In this document: positions 1 through 6,944 of the stretch, in pieces | Layout of the letters: each line of letters opens with the position of its first letter | Position numbering within the stretch: the stretch's first letter is position 1 | Assembly: GCA_015494645.1 (NCBI GenBank) | Contig: WGAU01000116.1 | Coordinates: 1-13,424, forward strand | Source of the DNA: Aquificota bacterium | GTDB taxonomy: Bacteria; Thermosulfidibacterota; Thermosulfidibacteria; Thermosulfidibacterales; Thermosulfidibacteraceae | Direction: 5' to 3' | DNA: 13,424 bases | Position numbers and translations under genes: made by a program | Notes under the pieces: generated by a model | What the model was told of the DNA's origin: nothing | Databases searched by the model: none | What the model saw: the letters and a program-made list of their open reading frames with translations, nothing else

Positions 1-396
1 GATATAGACAAAAAGGCTATAGAAAGGGCCAAAAGGGGTATATTTTCCACAAGAAGTGTACACAAGCTACCAGATCATATAAAAGAAAAGTATTTCATGA
101 AAACAGCCGACGGATACATGGCTAAAAGCATCCTCAAAAACGCCGTCAACCTTGAGATAACAAATGTTTTTGACGAAAAAAGAATGAAGAAACTGGGAAG
201 ATTTGACGTGATATTCTCAAGGAACATGCTAATATACTTCAACGAGCAAGATCAGCTAAAAGTACTGGAAATATTCAATGACCTTCTTAAACGGGACGGA
301 TATTTATTCTTAGGCCATGCAGAAAAGGTTCCCCCCCACCTCACCTGCTTTACCCCAATCAAAATCGGCACCAGCTACGCCTACCAAAAACGCTAA
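1..396 (+). CDS. cheR: CheR-type chemotaxis protein methyltransferase, C-terminal part (5' end outside window)
   Basis: The reading frame is open from base 1 to the TAA at 394-396, so this is the 3' end of a longer gene; the Met codons at 97 and later are internal. CheR enzymes transfer a methyl group from S-adenosylmethionine to glutamates on chemoreceptors in the cytoplasm. Support is the order of CheR C-domain signatures. A DIDKKAIERAKRGIF segment (from base 1) matches the CheR region 'atDid..aLe.Ar.GiY' that contacts SAM. A K-Y-F segment follows around base 88. Next come FDVIFSRNMLIYF (about 205-240), the hallmark CheR core, and a DGYLFLGHAE strand near the end. No TPR or other domain follows. 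It is convergent with the hydrogenase operon and shows no functional tie to it. The family call is confident; whether it acts in chemotaxis or in another CheR-type pathway cannot be told from the fragment. Confidence 0.88.
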   Translation, partial: DIDKKAIERAKRGIFSTRSVHKLPDHIKEKYFMKTADGYMAKSILKNAVNLEITNVFDEKRMKKLGRFDVIFSRNMLIYFNEQDQLKVLEIFNDLLKRDGYLFLGHAEKVPPHLTCFTPIKIGTSYAYQKR

Positions 397-452
397 TATA
401 AGCCTCCACCCCAAACCACCAATGTAAACTCTAAATAAATATCCCCATTTCC

Positions 453-482
453 AAAAAATTGATGCAAGCATTCAACGCTTTG
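453..482 (-). terminator. Weak candidate intrinsic terminator downstream of hydA
   Basis: On the minus strand an imperfect stem pairs CAAAGC (482-477) with GCTTG (469-465), with one bulged A and a 7-nt loop. Six T residues follow (458-453) after a 6-nt gap. It lies just beyond the hydA SECIS hairpin, where the operon should end. The stem is short and not GC-rich and the gap to the T run is long, so this is only a suggestion. Confidence 0.25.
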
Positions 483-495
483 AGTATGTAAGGCA

Positions 496-517
496 GGTCC
501 ACTAAACCTAGTGGACC
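496..517 (-). promoter_or_regulatory. Predicted bacterial SECIS element of hydA (stem-loop directing Sec insertion)
   Basis: On the minus strand, 11 nt after the in-frame UGA (531-529), GGUCCACUA (517-509) pairs perfectly with UAGUGGACC (504-496) around the tetraloop GGUU (508-505). That gives 9 bp with 20 nt between UGA and loop. Bacterial SECIS elements are stem-loops just downstream of a Sec UGA, bound by SelB. As I recall the published consensus, the apical loop is about 3-14 nt, has a G in its first two positions, and lies about 16-37 nt from the UGA; this hairpin fits all three. Its 5' arm encodes the last Val and His codons, and the real stop codon (TAG, 510-508) spans the stem-loop junction. 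It is not followed by a U run in either direction, which argues against a terminator. The hairpin is directly visible; SECIS function is inferred. Confidence 0.8.
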
Positions 518-1704
518 GCACAGGAAACTCAGGGATCGTATGCTCTGACAAGGGACTCTGCCCTCTTCCTAAACTCCACATAAGCAAGATTCGGTTCTCT
601 TCTTGCAAGGAGCCTCAGATTCTCCCCTATAACCGCTTGTAGCTGAGATGTGGGGGTTATAATGTTGGCGTTTACACACCTTCCATCTTCATCAAAGGTG
701 TAGCTGTGATACAAAACTCCTCTGGGAGCTTCCTTTACCCCAAAGCCTTTTCCTTTTTTGGGTCTTACCTCAACCTTTGAAACTGGTGGAAGTTCAAAGG
801 CAAATCTTTCAGCAATAGCCAATCCTCTTTCTGCCGCATAGAGAAGCTCCAACGCCCTTGCAAGGTCATCGTTGAAGGGATTGGAAGAGGAAACTCCCCT
901 CACCCTCGCCAGAGGACCCACAAGGAAAGGCTTACCATCTATCCTTGAAACCTTGGCGGTGGAATAGGACACCTCCTCTTCAACGACAAACTCCTCATAG
1001 TGGCTCTTGTGGAACCTTCTGCCATCGGAAAGAGATAAGTGGTCTGAAAACTGCCAGAACCCCTCGGCATCAAGCCTCAACTCAAGATCGTGACAGGAAG
1101 AAAAGTCCGGATACTCAAGGGACCTAAAGAGAGTAACGGTTTCCCTCACGTCCAGCATAATCTCTTCCAGCATGTGAGCTATCTTCTTGAAAGCATCCCT
1201 CTCTGGAAGGGAGTAAAAACCACCTACAGTGGTGTTCTCTCCGTGTATGGTTTTGCCTCCGATGGTCTTCATTATGTGGTTACCCACTTCCCTTATCCTC
1301 AAGGCCCTTTTCACATGCTCAGGATAATCCTTGGCCATCTCAACGGCGCTTCTGTAGCCAAACAGATCAGGCAGAGAGAACAAATACAAAGCGGTAGCAT
1401 GGCTCTCAAGAAACTCACCCGCCACGAGGAGGCTTCTGAGCAGCGTTATCTCTTCCGGCACCTCCACGCCAAAGGCATCTTCCACCGCAAATATGGAAGC
1501 AAGTCTGTGGGAAACGTAGCATATGCCGCATATACGGGAAACAATAACTGGAATCTCCTGATAAAACTTACCCTTTACCACCAGTTCAAACAGCCGCTTG
1601 CCCTCTGTAAAGCGTATTTTAACATCCCGCACCTTACCGTCTTTAACCACAAGTTCCACCGCAGCATGACCTTCAACTCTCGTAAGCACATCGGTTATCT
1701 TCAT
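508..1704 (-). CDS. hydA: [NiFeSe] hydrogenase large (alpha) subunit, group 3b sulfhydrogenase type, with Sec at an in-frame TGA
   Basis: Catalytic subunit carrying the Ni-Fe site of a cytoplasmic NAD(P)-linked hydrogenase/sulfhydrogenase. The start is ATG at 1704, preceded by the purine-rich AGGAGAAGGAG and overlapping the hydD stop by 4 nt (ATGA). The N-terminus has TRVEGH (8-13), and the first Ni-binding motif RICGICYVSH lies at 57-66 (Cys59, Cys62, His66). The conventional ORF ends after 391 residues at Tyr-Asp-Pro, where TGA (531-529) follows. The same frame continues Val-Ser-Cys-Ala-Val-His and stops at TAG (510-508). With UGA read as Sec392, the terminus is DPUxxCxxH, the second Ni-binding motif (Sec392, Cys395, His398), giving 398 residues. 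A SECIS-like hairpin lies directly downstream. Without readthrough the protein would lack two nickel ligands. No C-terminal extension follows the His, so no maturation cleavage is expected. It is the last gene of the hydBGDA cluster. The subunit identity is certain from motifs; Sec insertion is a strong inference. Confidence 0.9.
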
Positions 1705-2378
1705 CTCCTTCTCCTGAAAAGGAAAAGCAACTTCTCAACCCGCTCCTTAGGTATCCCCTTTGACTCACACAAGCTCACAAAGGCCTCGTAGTTGGGAAAG
1801 TCGCTGTCTCCTCTACAGCCAACACAGCCCACTCCCATTTGTGGACAGGGGGCACCACACCCTGAAAGGGTTATGGGACCCTGACAGATCCCTCCTTTCA
1901 GGATTATGCAGTCGTTCTCATTTATTCTGCACTCATGGCATACAGTCATGGGATACTCAAAAGGCTTTACCCCATTCACCAGAAAAGCCATAGACTCCAG
2001 CAATCTCTCCACTCCCACAGGACAACCGGGAAGTTTGCAGTCCACCTCCACAACCTCCGAGACAGGAAGACAGAAATGACCACAGGCAGTCTCCTCAATG
2101 CTCGCCTGAATCCCACCGTAACAGGCACAGCTACCAAGGGCAACCAAAACCCTTGCTTTTTCTCTGGCCAGTTTGAGTTTCTCTTTATCCTCCCCGCAGG
2201 TTACAGAACCCTCCACAAAAATAACGTCAAACTCTTCAAACACATTATCGTCCTGAAGCAAAGGGAAATAGTCAATTTTAGCTCGCTCAAGGAGCTTGGA
2301 CAGGCCACCGTATATGTTCAAGAACTGGCACTGACACCCGGAACAGCCCGTCAAACCCACAATGCCTATGTGCATCAC
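1701..2378 (-). CDS. hydD: [NiFe] hydrogenase small (delta) subunit, sulfhydrogenase type
   Basis: Electron-transfer partner of HydA that relays electrons between the Ni-Fe site and the diaphorase subunit through Fe-S clusters. The N-terminal small-subunit domain shows TGCSGCQCQ (Cys12, Cys15), EGSVTC (Cys61), GSCACYGG (Cys84) and LPGCPV (Cys119), the usual proximal [4Fe-4S] ligands. Eight further cysteines (147, 150, 157, 165, 174, 178, 185, 188) form a ferredoxin-like C-terminal part that can hold two more [4Fe-4S] clusters. At 225 residues it is a short, cytoplasmic-type subunit with no Tat signal peptide, as expected for group 3. The start could be GTG at 2378, overlapping the hydG stop by 4 nt, or ATG at 2375 in the same run; GGGG lies 5 nt before the GTG. 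It overlaps hydA by 4 nt, indicating translational coupling. Confidence 0.92.
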   Translation of the reverse strand: MMHIGIVGLTGCSGCQCQFLNIYGGLSKLLERAKIDYFPLLQDDNVFEEFDVIFVEGSVTCGEDKEKLKLAREKARVLVALGSCACYGGIQASIEETACGHFCLPVSEVVEVDCKLPGCPVGVERLLESMAFLVNGVKPFEYPMTVCHECRINENDCIILKGGICQGPITLSGCGAPCPQMGVGCVGCRGDSDFPNYEAFVSLCESKGIPKERVEKLLFLFRRRR

Positions 2379-3193
2379 AGCATCCCCGGAACAAGATCCT
2401 CTTCTAAAAGGGAAAAGACCGGCCCATCTTTACAGGTGAACTTGTAGCCTATCTGACAGTTACCGCATCTTCCCTGACCGCACTCCATTCTCCTTTCAAG
2501 GGAAAGGAATATATTCCCTTTTGGAAAACCCCTTTGCAAAAGTTTTTTAACAATGAACCTATACGCAACAGGTGGGCCACACACCGCAACACAGGTCCTT
2601 TCTGGATCGGTTTCCACGTAGTCTATAAGATCGGGTATTAGACCTTCCACAGGGGTCCACTCCCTATCCTCTTGAGTTTCAAGCTTATCCAGTATGAAAA
2701 GACAGTGCACATCTTTTCTACTGCTGAGTCGCTTTAGCTCATCTTTGTACAGAACCTGCTGGTAGCTCTTGGTCCCGTAAAGAAGGTAAATCTCACCAAA
2801 AAGCTCCCTTCTATCAAGCACATACCAGAGCAGCGAGCGAAGTGGTGCCATCCCCAAACCACCTGCTATGAGCATCACATTCATGCTTTTGAACCTCTCC
2901 ACTGGAAAGCCGTTACCGAAAGGGCCCCTAATGCCAACCACGTCCCCCTCGGAAAGCCTGTGAAGCACCCCTGTCTTTCTGCCCACCTCCCTCACTGTAA
3001 GTTCAACAAAACCTCTCCTTGTAGGAGAGGAACATATAGATATGGGAACCTCCCCTGCCATGGGCACGGTAAGCATAACAAACTGACCGGGTCTATGGCT
3101 CCAAGAATCTGCATAAAGAGGCTCAAAAGCAAGGGTAAATCTCTTGTGAAACGGAGAAAGCACCTCAACATCTGTGATTAACGCCCTGATCAT
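2375..3193 (-). CDS. hydG: Sulfhydrogenase gamma subunit: FAD/NAD(P)H-binding diaphorase with [2Fe-2S] cluster
   Basis: Diaphorase subunit that exchanges electrons between NAD(P)H and the Fe-S chain of the hydrogenase. It has a ferredoxin-reductase fold. A flavin-binding barrel carries PGQFV (35-39) and ISICSSP (51-57), the variant of the flavin-binding RxYS motif. PFG is at 91-93. The nucleotide-binding domain has GGLGMAPLR (111-119) and CGPP (205-208). The C-terminal C-x4-C-x2-C-x7-C set (Cys238, 243, 246, 254) matches the [2Fe-2S] site of PyrK/dihydroorotate-dehydrogenase-B electron transfer subunits and sulfhydrogenase gamma subunits. The start is ATG at 3193 with GGAGAGG 7 nt upstream, overlapping hydB by 29 nt. 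It is 272 residues long, near the family norm but with a short N-terminus. NADH versus NADPH preference cannot be judged from these motifs. Confidence 0.92.
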   Translation of the reverse strand: MIRALITDVEVLSPFHKRFTLAFEPLYADSWSHRPGQFVMLTVPMAGEVPISICSSPTRRGFVELTVREVGRKTGVLHRLSEGDVVGIRGPFGNGFPVERFKSMNVMLIAGGLGMAPLRSLLWYVLDRRELFGEIYLLYGTKSYQQVLYKDELKRLSSRKDVHCLFILDKLETQEDREWTPVEGLIPDLIDYVETDPERTCVAVCGPPVAYRFIVKKLLQRGFPKGNIFLSLERRMECGQGRCGNCQIGYKFTCKDGPVFSLLEEDLVPGML

Positions 3194-4181
3194 AAAGCAG
3201 CCTCTCCAAAACCTCTTCCATCCTTATCCCTACAGGACAGAAAAAGCTGCATCTGCCGCAGCCCACACACCCAGCCTTGCCCACTTGACGTGTGTATCCA
3301 ACAAGCTTGTGATAGTAGCGATGCTTGAACCTCTCGGAGAGGGAGGGTCTGAAGTAGTGGCCTCCTGCCACAAGGGAATGAACAGGATACTGACATGATG
3401 TGGCAAACTCCACCCTTTTCACCTTTCTTCCCTCAATGTCGGGAACATCGTAAGAGGCAAAGCAAAAACAGGTAGGGCACACGTTCGTGCATGTGCCGCA
3501 TCCCAAGCAATCTTTAGAAAGCTCCTCCCACACCTGTGAATGGTATAAAGCTTCAATCAAGAGAGATGTTCCTGCCAAAGGCAGGGTTCTTTTGCGGAAA
3601 AGCTTTGTCCGTTCTTCAAGAAACTTCCTGCAAAGAAATATTTCCTCCTCGGTTGCTTCCCTAATAAGGCCTTTAAGCTTCTCCACCACTCCTATACCCT
3701 TTGCAGACCCCACAAATAGAAGGAAGCCACCCTCTAAAAGGACAAGGAAAAGATCAAAAAGGGCGCTCTCAGCAAAGGCACTTCCAGCGTCAAGGCAGAA
3801 ACAATGCTCATCAGGCAAGCATGACACCCCAACAACAAAAGCCTTCTCCCTCAACTCAGGAAAAAAGCGGGCTAAAACTTCTATCCCGTGCAGATCGCAG
3901 GGATGAACTCCCAAAAGAACAATTCCACCTTCGTTACCTACAGGAGTGTAGTCCATACTCTCAGGATGGTAAACACCCACCATCCTCTTGTAAGGCAGCA
4001 AAAACTTTTTGGGAGGCAGTTTTGTCCTGGTAAAGTTGAAATCTATATCGCTTGCGGAAGAGACAAACTCATAAACGTGTCCATCTCCTCTCCTGACAGG
4101 AGCCGCCAAACGGCCAAAGGACGATAAAGAATCAACAAGATCCTGCAAGCCAGTTTCTGGAAGATACCAAGAGATCCTCAT
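3165..4181 (-). CDS. hydB: Sulfhydrogenase beta subunit: two-[4Fe-4S] ferredoxin-type electron-transfer protein
   Basis: Iron-sulfur subunit of the group 3b hydrogenase, related to anaerobic sulfite reductase subunit A; it is taken to extend the electron chain and, in archaeal sulfhydrogenases, is linked to sulfur or polysulfide reduction. The C-terminal half carries two ferredoxin motifs: C225-x2-C228-x2-C231-x3-C235-P, followed by extra cysteines at 238 and 240, and C305-x2-C308-x2-C311-x3-C315-P. The N-terminal half has family-typical GVHPCDLHGI (91-100) and a C-x5-C-x-C set (121, 127, 129) that may bind another cluster. The start is ATG at 4181, overlapping the usp stop by 4 nt; the SD is weak, so translational coupling is likely. 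It is the first of the four hydrogenase genes and overlaps hydG by 29 nt. The order B-G-D-A is the same as in Pyrococcus sulfhydrogenase operons. Confidence 0.9.
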   Translation of the reverse strand: MRISWYLPETGLQDLVDSLSSFGRLAAPVRRGDGHVYEFVSSASDIDFNFTRTKLPPKKFLLPYKRMVGVYHPESMDYTPVGNEGGIVLLGVHPCDLHGIEVLARFFPELREKAFVVGVSCLPDEHCFCLDAGSAFAESALFDLFLVLLEGGFLLFVGSAKGIGVVEKLKGLIREATEEEIFLCRKFLEERTKLFRKRTLPLAGTSLLIEALYHSQVWEELSKDCLGCGTCTNVCPTCFCFASYDVPDIEGRKVKRVEFATSCQYPVHSLVAGGHYFRPSLSERFKHRYYHKLVGYTRQVGKAGCVGCGRCSFFCPVGIRMEEVLERLLYDQGVNHRC

Positions 4182-4651
4182 TCTGCTTTCTTCTTCCTGA
4201 CTATTAAAACGGACCTCTTAGCCTTTCTCGCCACCTTTTCGGAAACGCTACCCATCAAAAGCCGCTCTATGCCACTTTTGCTATGGGCACCCACCACTAT
4301 GAGATCCACATCAAGCTCCCCTGCCTTCTCTATTATGCTGTCAAAGGGCTCCCCAACCTCAACTATGGAATGCACCTTCACTCCATACTCCTGTTCCAGA
4401 CGGGCAGCTATCCCGTTAAGCTTTGAATAAGCTTTGGACTCAAGTCGCTCAAAGATCTTGTCTATAGTGCCAAGATCAGGTGCGGGAACAATAAGTCCCT
4501 CCACCATCATCAGGGGAATTTCTTTCTCCACCACATGCATGAGAAAAAGCTCTCCATCGGAACACTTAACCTCATGCACAGCAGCACTAACCACCTCGTC
4601 GGTTATGGAATCGGAAAAATCAATCGCAGCAAGCACCTTCTTGTACTTCAT
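4178..4651 (-). CDS. Universal stress protein, UspA family
   Basis: A single-domain 157-residue Usp protein. Family members are cytoplasmic dimers, many of which bind ATP or AMP and act in survival under starvation, hypoxia or energy stress. The N-terminus YKKVLAAIDFSD carries the conserved Asp of the nucleotide site, and the C-terminal GAHSKSGIERLLMGS segment corresponds to the ATP-binding G-x2-G-x9-G-S motif. The second Gly is Ser here, with spacing otherwise exact, so nucleotide binding is likely but not certain. The start is ATG at 4651 with GGGGG about 8 nt upstream, inside the end of the P-loop kinase gene (32-nt overlap). It is directly coupled to hydB by a 4-nt overlap, suggesting that stress or energy status and hydrogenase production are linked. 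Confidence 0.9.
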   Translation of the reverse strand: MKYKKVLAAIDFSDSITDEVVSAAVHEVKCSDGELFLMHVVEKEIPLMMVEGLIVPAPDLGTIDKIFERLESKAYSKLNGIAARLEQEYGVKVHSIVEVGEPFDSIIEKAGELDVDLIVVGAHSKSGIERLLMGSVSEKVARKAKRSVLIVRKKKAE

Positions 4652-5171
4652 CTATGTACCCCCTGATTAAACTCGCTATCTCCTCCGGTTCTTTTGTAGC
4701 ATCCACCTCAACCGCCTCCTTCGGTGGCACGAAACGTTTCTTCATCTGAAGGTAAATCTCCCAATCAGCATCAGAAGCCGTTTTTTCCCTTTTCCTCTTT
4801 TCCATTCTTTCCCTTACAACATTATCAGGTGCATTTAGCCAAAAAAACAATACCCTTACCCCTTCTTTTTCAGCCATCTGTTTGAGAAGCCCTCTATAAG
4901 CGGGATTGGAGAAGGTGGCGTCTAAAATAATATGTACCCTCTTGCCTAACTCCACAGCCCTCTCTATCATGTAACGGTAAACGCGATCGGTCATATCCTG
5001 AGAGTATATTCCTTCCCCGAAAGCTGCCTTCGCGCTCTCATAGGGAGAAAGCCCCGCAAATGCCTTTCGTATCTCATCAGAGCTCAGAACCTCAGCTCCC
5101 AACTTCTGGGCGAGAAGTTTCGCTACGGTGCTTTTACCTGTACCTGTAAGGCCGCATAATACTATTACCAA
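4620..5171 (-). CDS. P-loop kinase (AAA_33 / COG0645-like)
   Basis: A small ATP-dependent kinase of unknown substrate, 183 residues. GLTGTGKST (7-15) is a clear Walker A motif, followed by SSDEIRK (30-36), a Walker-B-like strand IILDATF, and an R-x3-R-rich lid region, as in gluconate-kinase/zeta-like P-loop kinases. In many bacteria this domain is fused behind an aminoglycoside-phosphotransferase-like domain (COG2187-COG0645 fusion). Here the two parts are separate, adjacent, overlapping genes in the same order. The start is TTG at 5171, overlapping the preceding gene by 7 nt; GAGGG just upstream supports it and no ATG lies before Walker A. The neighbouring Usp gene and hydrogenase suggest a role under energy limitation, but the substrate cannot be read from the sequence. 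Confidence 0.85.
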   Translation of the reverse strand: MVIVLCGLTGTGKSTVAKLLAQKLGAEVLSSDEIRKAFAGLSPYESAKAAFGEGIYSQDMTDRVYRYMIERAVELGKRVHIILDATFSNPAYRGLLKQMAEKEGVRVLFFWLNAPDNVVRERMEKRKREKTASDADWEIYLQMKKRFVPPKEAVEVDATKEPEEIASLIRGYIDEVQEGACCD

Positions 5172-6121
5172 GGGATTTCCCTCATGTAGGATTGGGCCAA
5201 GTCAAAGTATTTCCTGGCAAGATCTGCTTTCTCCCTTCGCTGCTCAGAAGAGAAAAGCTCGTCTCTGCTCATGAAGCTGTTGACCTTGCCACGAACATAG
5301 GCTCTGTAAGCCTTGAAAAAGGGTAAAAGCAAATCCAGCTCTTCCTGAGGGAAATAGCTCCGGTACACTTCCTCCGCCAAACGAGAAAGATCCCTTGCAC
5401 CCAGAAAATCAAGATCCATAAAAAGAAAAGCGGCATCGCAGGCCACATCAATAAATCTGAACCTCTCGTTGAACTCTATGCAGTCAAATATGCAGATCCT
5501 TTCTGACACGACTATGTGCTCACTGTGAAGATCCCCGTGGCAGTCCTTTACAAATCCTTCACCAGCTCTTTTATCCAGAATCCCTCCATACTTCCTATAA
5601 AACTCATCGGAAGACTCCTTTAAAAAGACATAAGTTGCTTCATCAATGGTGTCTCCAACAAAATCCTTGGTCTGTTCAAAGTTTTCGTCGGTGTTTCTGC
5701 GGAAAACATTCGTTTTCCCAAATGACGCTATGCGCTCATTGGTCTCAGCACTCTGGTGAAACCGAGCGATTCTTTCCACCACCCGCCTAACATCGTCCTC
5801 AGTAGCAACACCTGAAATTACAAGGTTCTTGAGACTCCTATCCATAGGAAGAGTTTTCATCTTAACCGCATACTCTATAACCTTTCCATTCCTTTCTACA
5901 GGCACTACACCTAAATAAACATCCGGGCACAGCCTGCGGTTGAGCCTCACCTCTTCTTCACAGTAGAACTTCCTCTTGTCCAAAGTTGAGAAGTCCAGAA
6001 AACCAAAGTTAACGGGCTTTTTAACCTTGTAAACCACATCTCTTTTTATAAAAACCACCGAGATATGGGTCTGCACCACCTGTGTCTCTTCATCCTTGAA
6101 AATCTCAAAGATCTCATTCAT
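5165..6121 (-). CDS. Aminoglycoside-phosphotransferase-like kinase (COG2187-like)
   Basis: A 318-residue kinase-fold protein. The catalytic loop CHGDLHSEHI (194-203, Asp197) and the metal-binding FDCIEFN (212-218, Asp213) are the Brenner and DFG-like motifs of the APH/choline-kinase fold. The N-lobe has VVYKVKKPVNFGFLDF (from about residue 29), the lysine-rich stretch typical of the COG2187 family. It is probably not an antibiotic-resistance enzyme; family members are housekeeping or stress-linked kinases, often fused to a P-loop kinase domain that here is encoded by the next gene. The start is ATG at 6121, with AGGGGCGAG just upstream and a 13-nt gap after the HAD gene. The in vivo substrate is unknown. 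Confidence 0.85.
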   Translation of the reverse strand: MNEIFEIFKDEETQVVQTHISVVFIKRDVVYKVKKPVNFGFLDFSTLDKRKFYCEEEVRLNRRLCPDVYLGVVPVERNGKVIEYAVKMKTLPMDRSLKNLVISGVATEDDVRRVVERIARFHQSAETNERIASFGKTNVFRRNTDENFEQTKDFVGDTIDEATYVFLKESSDEFYRKYGGILDKRAGEGFVKDCHGDLHSEHIVVSERICIFDCIEFNERFRFIDVACDAAFLFMDLDFLGARDLSRLAEEVYRSYFPQEELDLLLPFFKAYRAYVRGKVNSFMSRDELFSSEQRREKADLARKYFDLAQSYMREIPW

Positions 6122-6134
6122 GGATCTCGCCCCT

Positions 6135-6944
6135 TCAAATTTGATTTTTGATCACATCCCAGAGCTGATAGAGATCCTCTGCCACAATATCTGGTTTCAG
6201 CATACCAGAAGCGCTTAAGGCCTCTTCAGGAGAAGTCACCCCGGTAAGGACAAGGGCCGTTCTCACTTTTGCTCTATTTCCCATCAGTATATCGCTATCC
6301 AACTTATCTCCCACCATCAAAACCTCTTTCTCAGTAGCATCTGCCTTCTCCATAGCCAAGCGAAGCATAAAGGTATTGGGCTTTCCCACTATGTAAGGCC
6401 TTCTGCCGCTTGCCGCTCTCAAAGCAGCCACAAAAGCACCCACCCCCGGCATAAAACCGTCCTCAACAGGCCACAAAGCATCGTTGTTCACTCCTACAAA
6501 CTTAGCACCGTTCAGCAGATCCTTTGTGGCCTTGCAGATCTTTTGATAATTTATAGCCCTGTCTAACCCCACAACCACATAATCGGATGGCTCCTGAGAA
6601 TGCTCGTCAAGGAAAAAGCAGTTGAGAAGGGAAAGCTCATTTCTCAAGCCATCTTCCCCAAGCAAAAATACTTTAAAGGGCTTCAACCTCTCTCTGTTGA
6701 GAAGATACCTGTAGGTTGCGTAGGCTGCGGTTATTACAGTTTCAGGCGTGGCGGGAATACCTCCCTTGGAAAGTTTCTCAGCGTAGAAGCTCCTCGGCCT
6801 TAAGGTGCTGTTGGTTACAAAGAGATAAGTAATCCCATACTCCCTGAGTTTCTCCACAAAAAAGACCGCTCCATCAATGAAGCTGTCCCCTCTGTAGATA
6901 ACCCCGTCTAAATCCAAACAAACAAGTTTCAGCGAAGGCTCCAA
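6135..6944 (-). CDS. HAD-superfamily phosphatase, subfamily IIA (NagD / phosphoglycolate phosphatase-like)
   Basis: A Mg-dependent phosphohydrolase acting on small phosphorylated metabolites. All four HAD motifs are visible: CLDLDGVIY (Asp11 nucleophile, Asp13 acid/base), VTNST (43-47), Lys188 in VGKPN, and GDKLDSD (212-218) for the metal site. The large C2-type cap between motifs II and III and the total of 269 residues are typical of HAD-IIA proteins such as NagD and 4-nitrophenylphosphatase-like phosphoglycolate phosphatases. The start is TTG at 6944, with GGAG 5 nt before it and no ATG before the catalytic Asp; it overlaps the lipoprotein gene by 16 nt. The substrate is not deducible; metabolite-repair functions (for example 2-phosphoglycolate) are common in the family. 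Confidence 0.9.
   Translation of the reverse strand: MEPSLKLVCLDLDGVIYRGDSFIDGAVFFVEKLREYGITYLFVTNSTLRPRSFYAEKLSKGGIPATPETVITAAYATYRYLLNRERLKPFKVFLLGEDGLRNELSLLNCFFLDEHSQEPSDYVVVGLDRAINYQKICKATKDLLNGAKFVGVNNDALWPVEDGFMPGVGAFVAALRAASGRRPYIVGKPNTFMLRLAMEKADATEKEVLMVGDKLDSDILMGNRAKVRTALVLTGVTSPEEALSASGMLKPDIVAEDLYQLWDVIKNQI

Noticed and set aside
496..517. Hairpin downstream of the hydA TGA as a rho-independent terminator
   Set aside because: No U run follows in either orientation, and its spacing from an in-frame UGA, its loop sequence and its overlap with the DPUxxCxxH codons fit a SECIS element better.
529..1704. hydA as a truncated, inactive pseudogene ending at TGA 529-531
   Set aside because: The downstream codons restore the exact Cys and His of the conserved motif and all partner subunits are intact; selenocysteine readthrough explains the data better than decay.
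1090..1791. 233-codon + strand open frame
   Set aside because: It lies antisense to hydA, has no recognisable domain, and its composition is a shadow of the real gene, which has full family motifs.
1935..2447. 170-codon + strand open frame
   Set aside because: Antisense to hydD and the end of hydG; no domain and no ribosome-binding context; shadow.
5165..6121. APH-like gene as an antibiotic-resistance determinant
   Set aside because: The N-lobe pattern and the adjacent P-loop kinase match the COG2187/COG0645 pair, not known aminoglycoside kinases; no mobile element is nearby.
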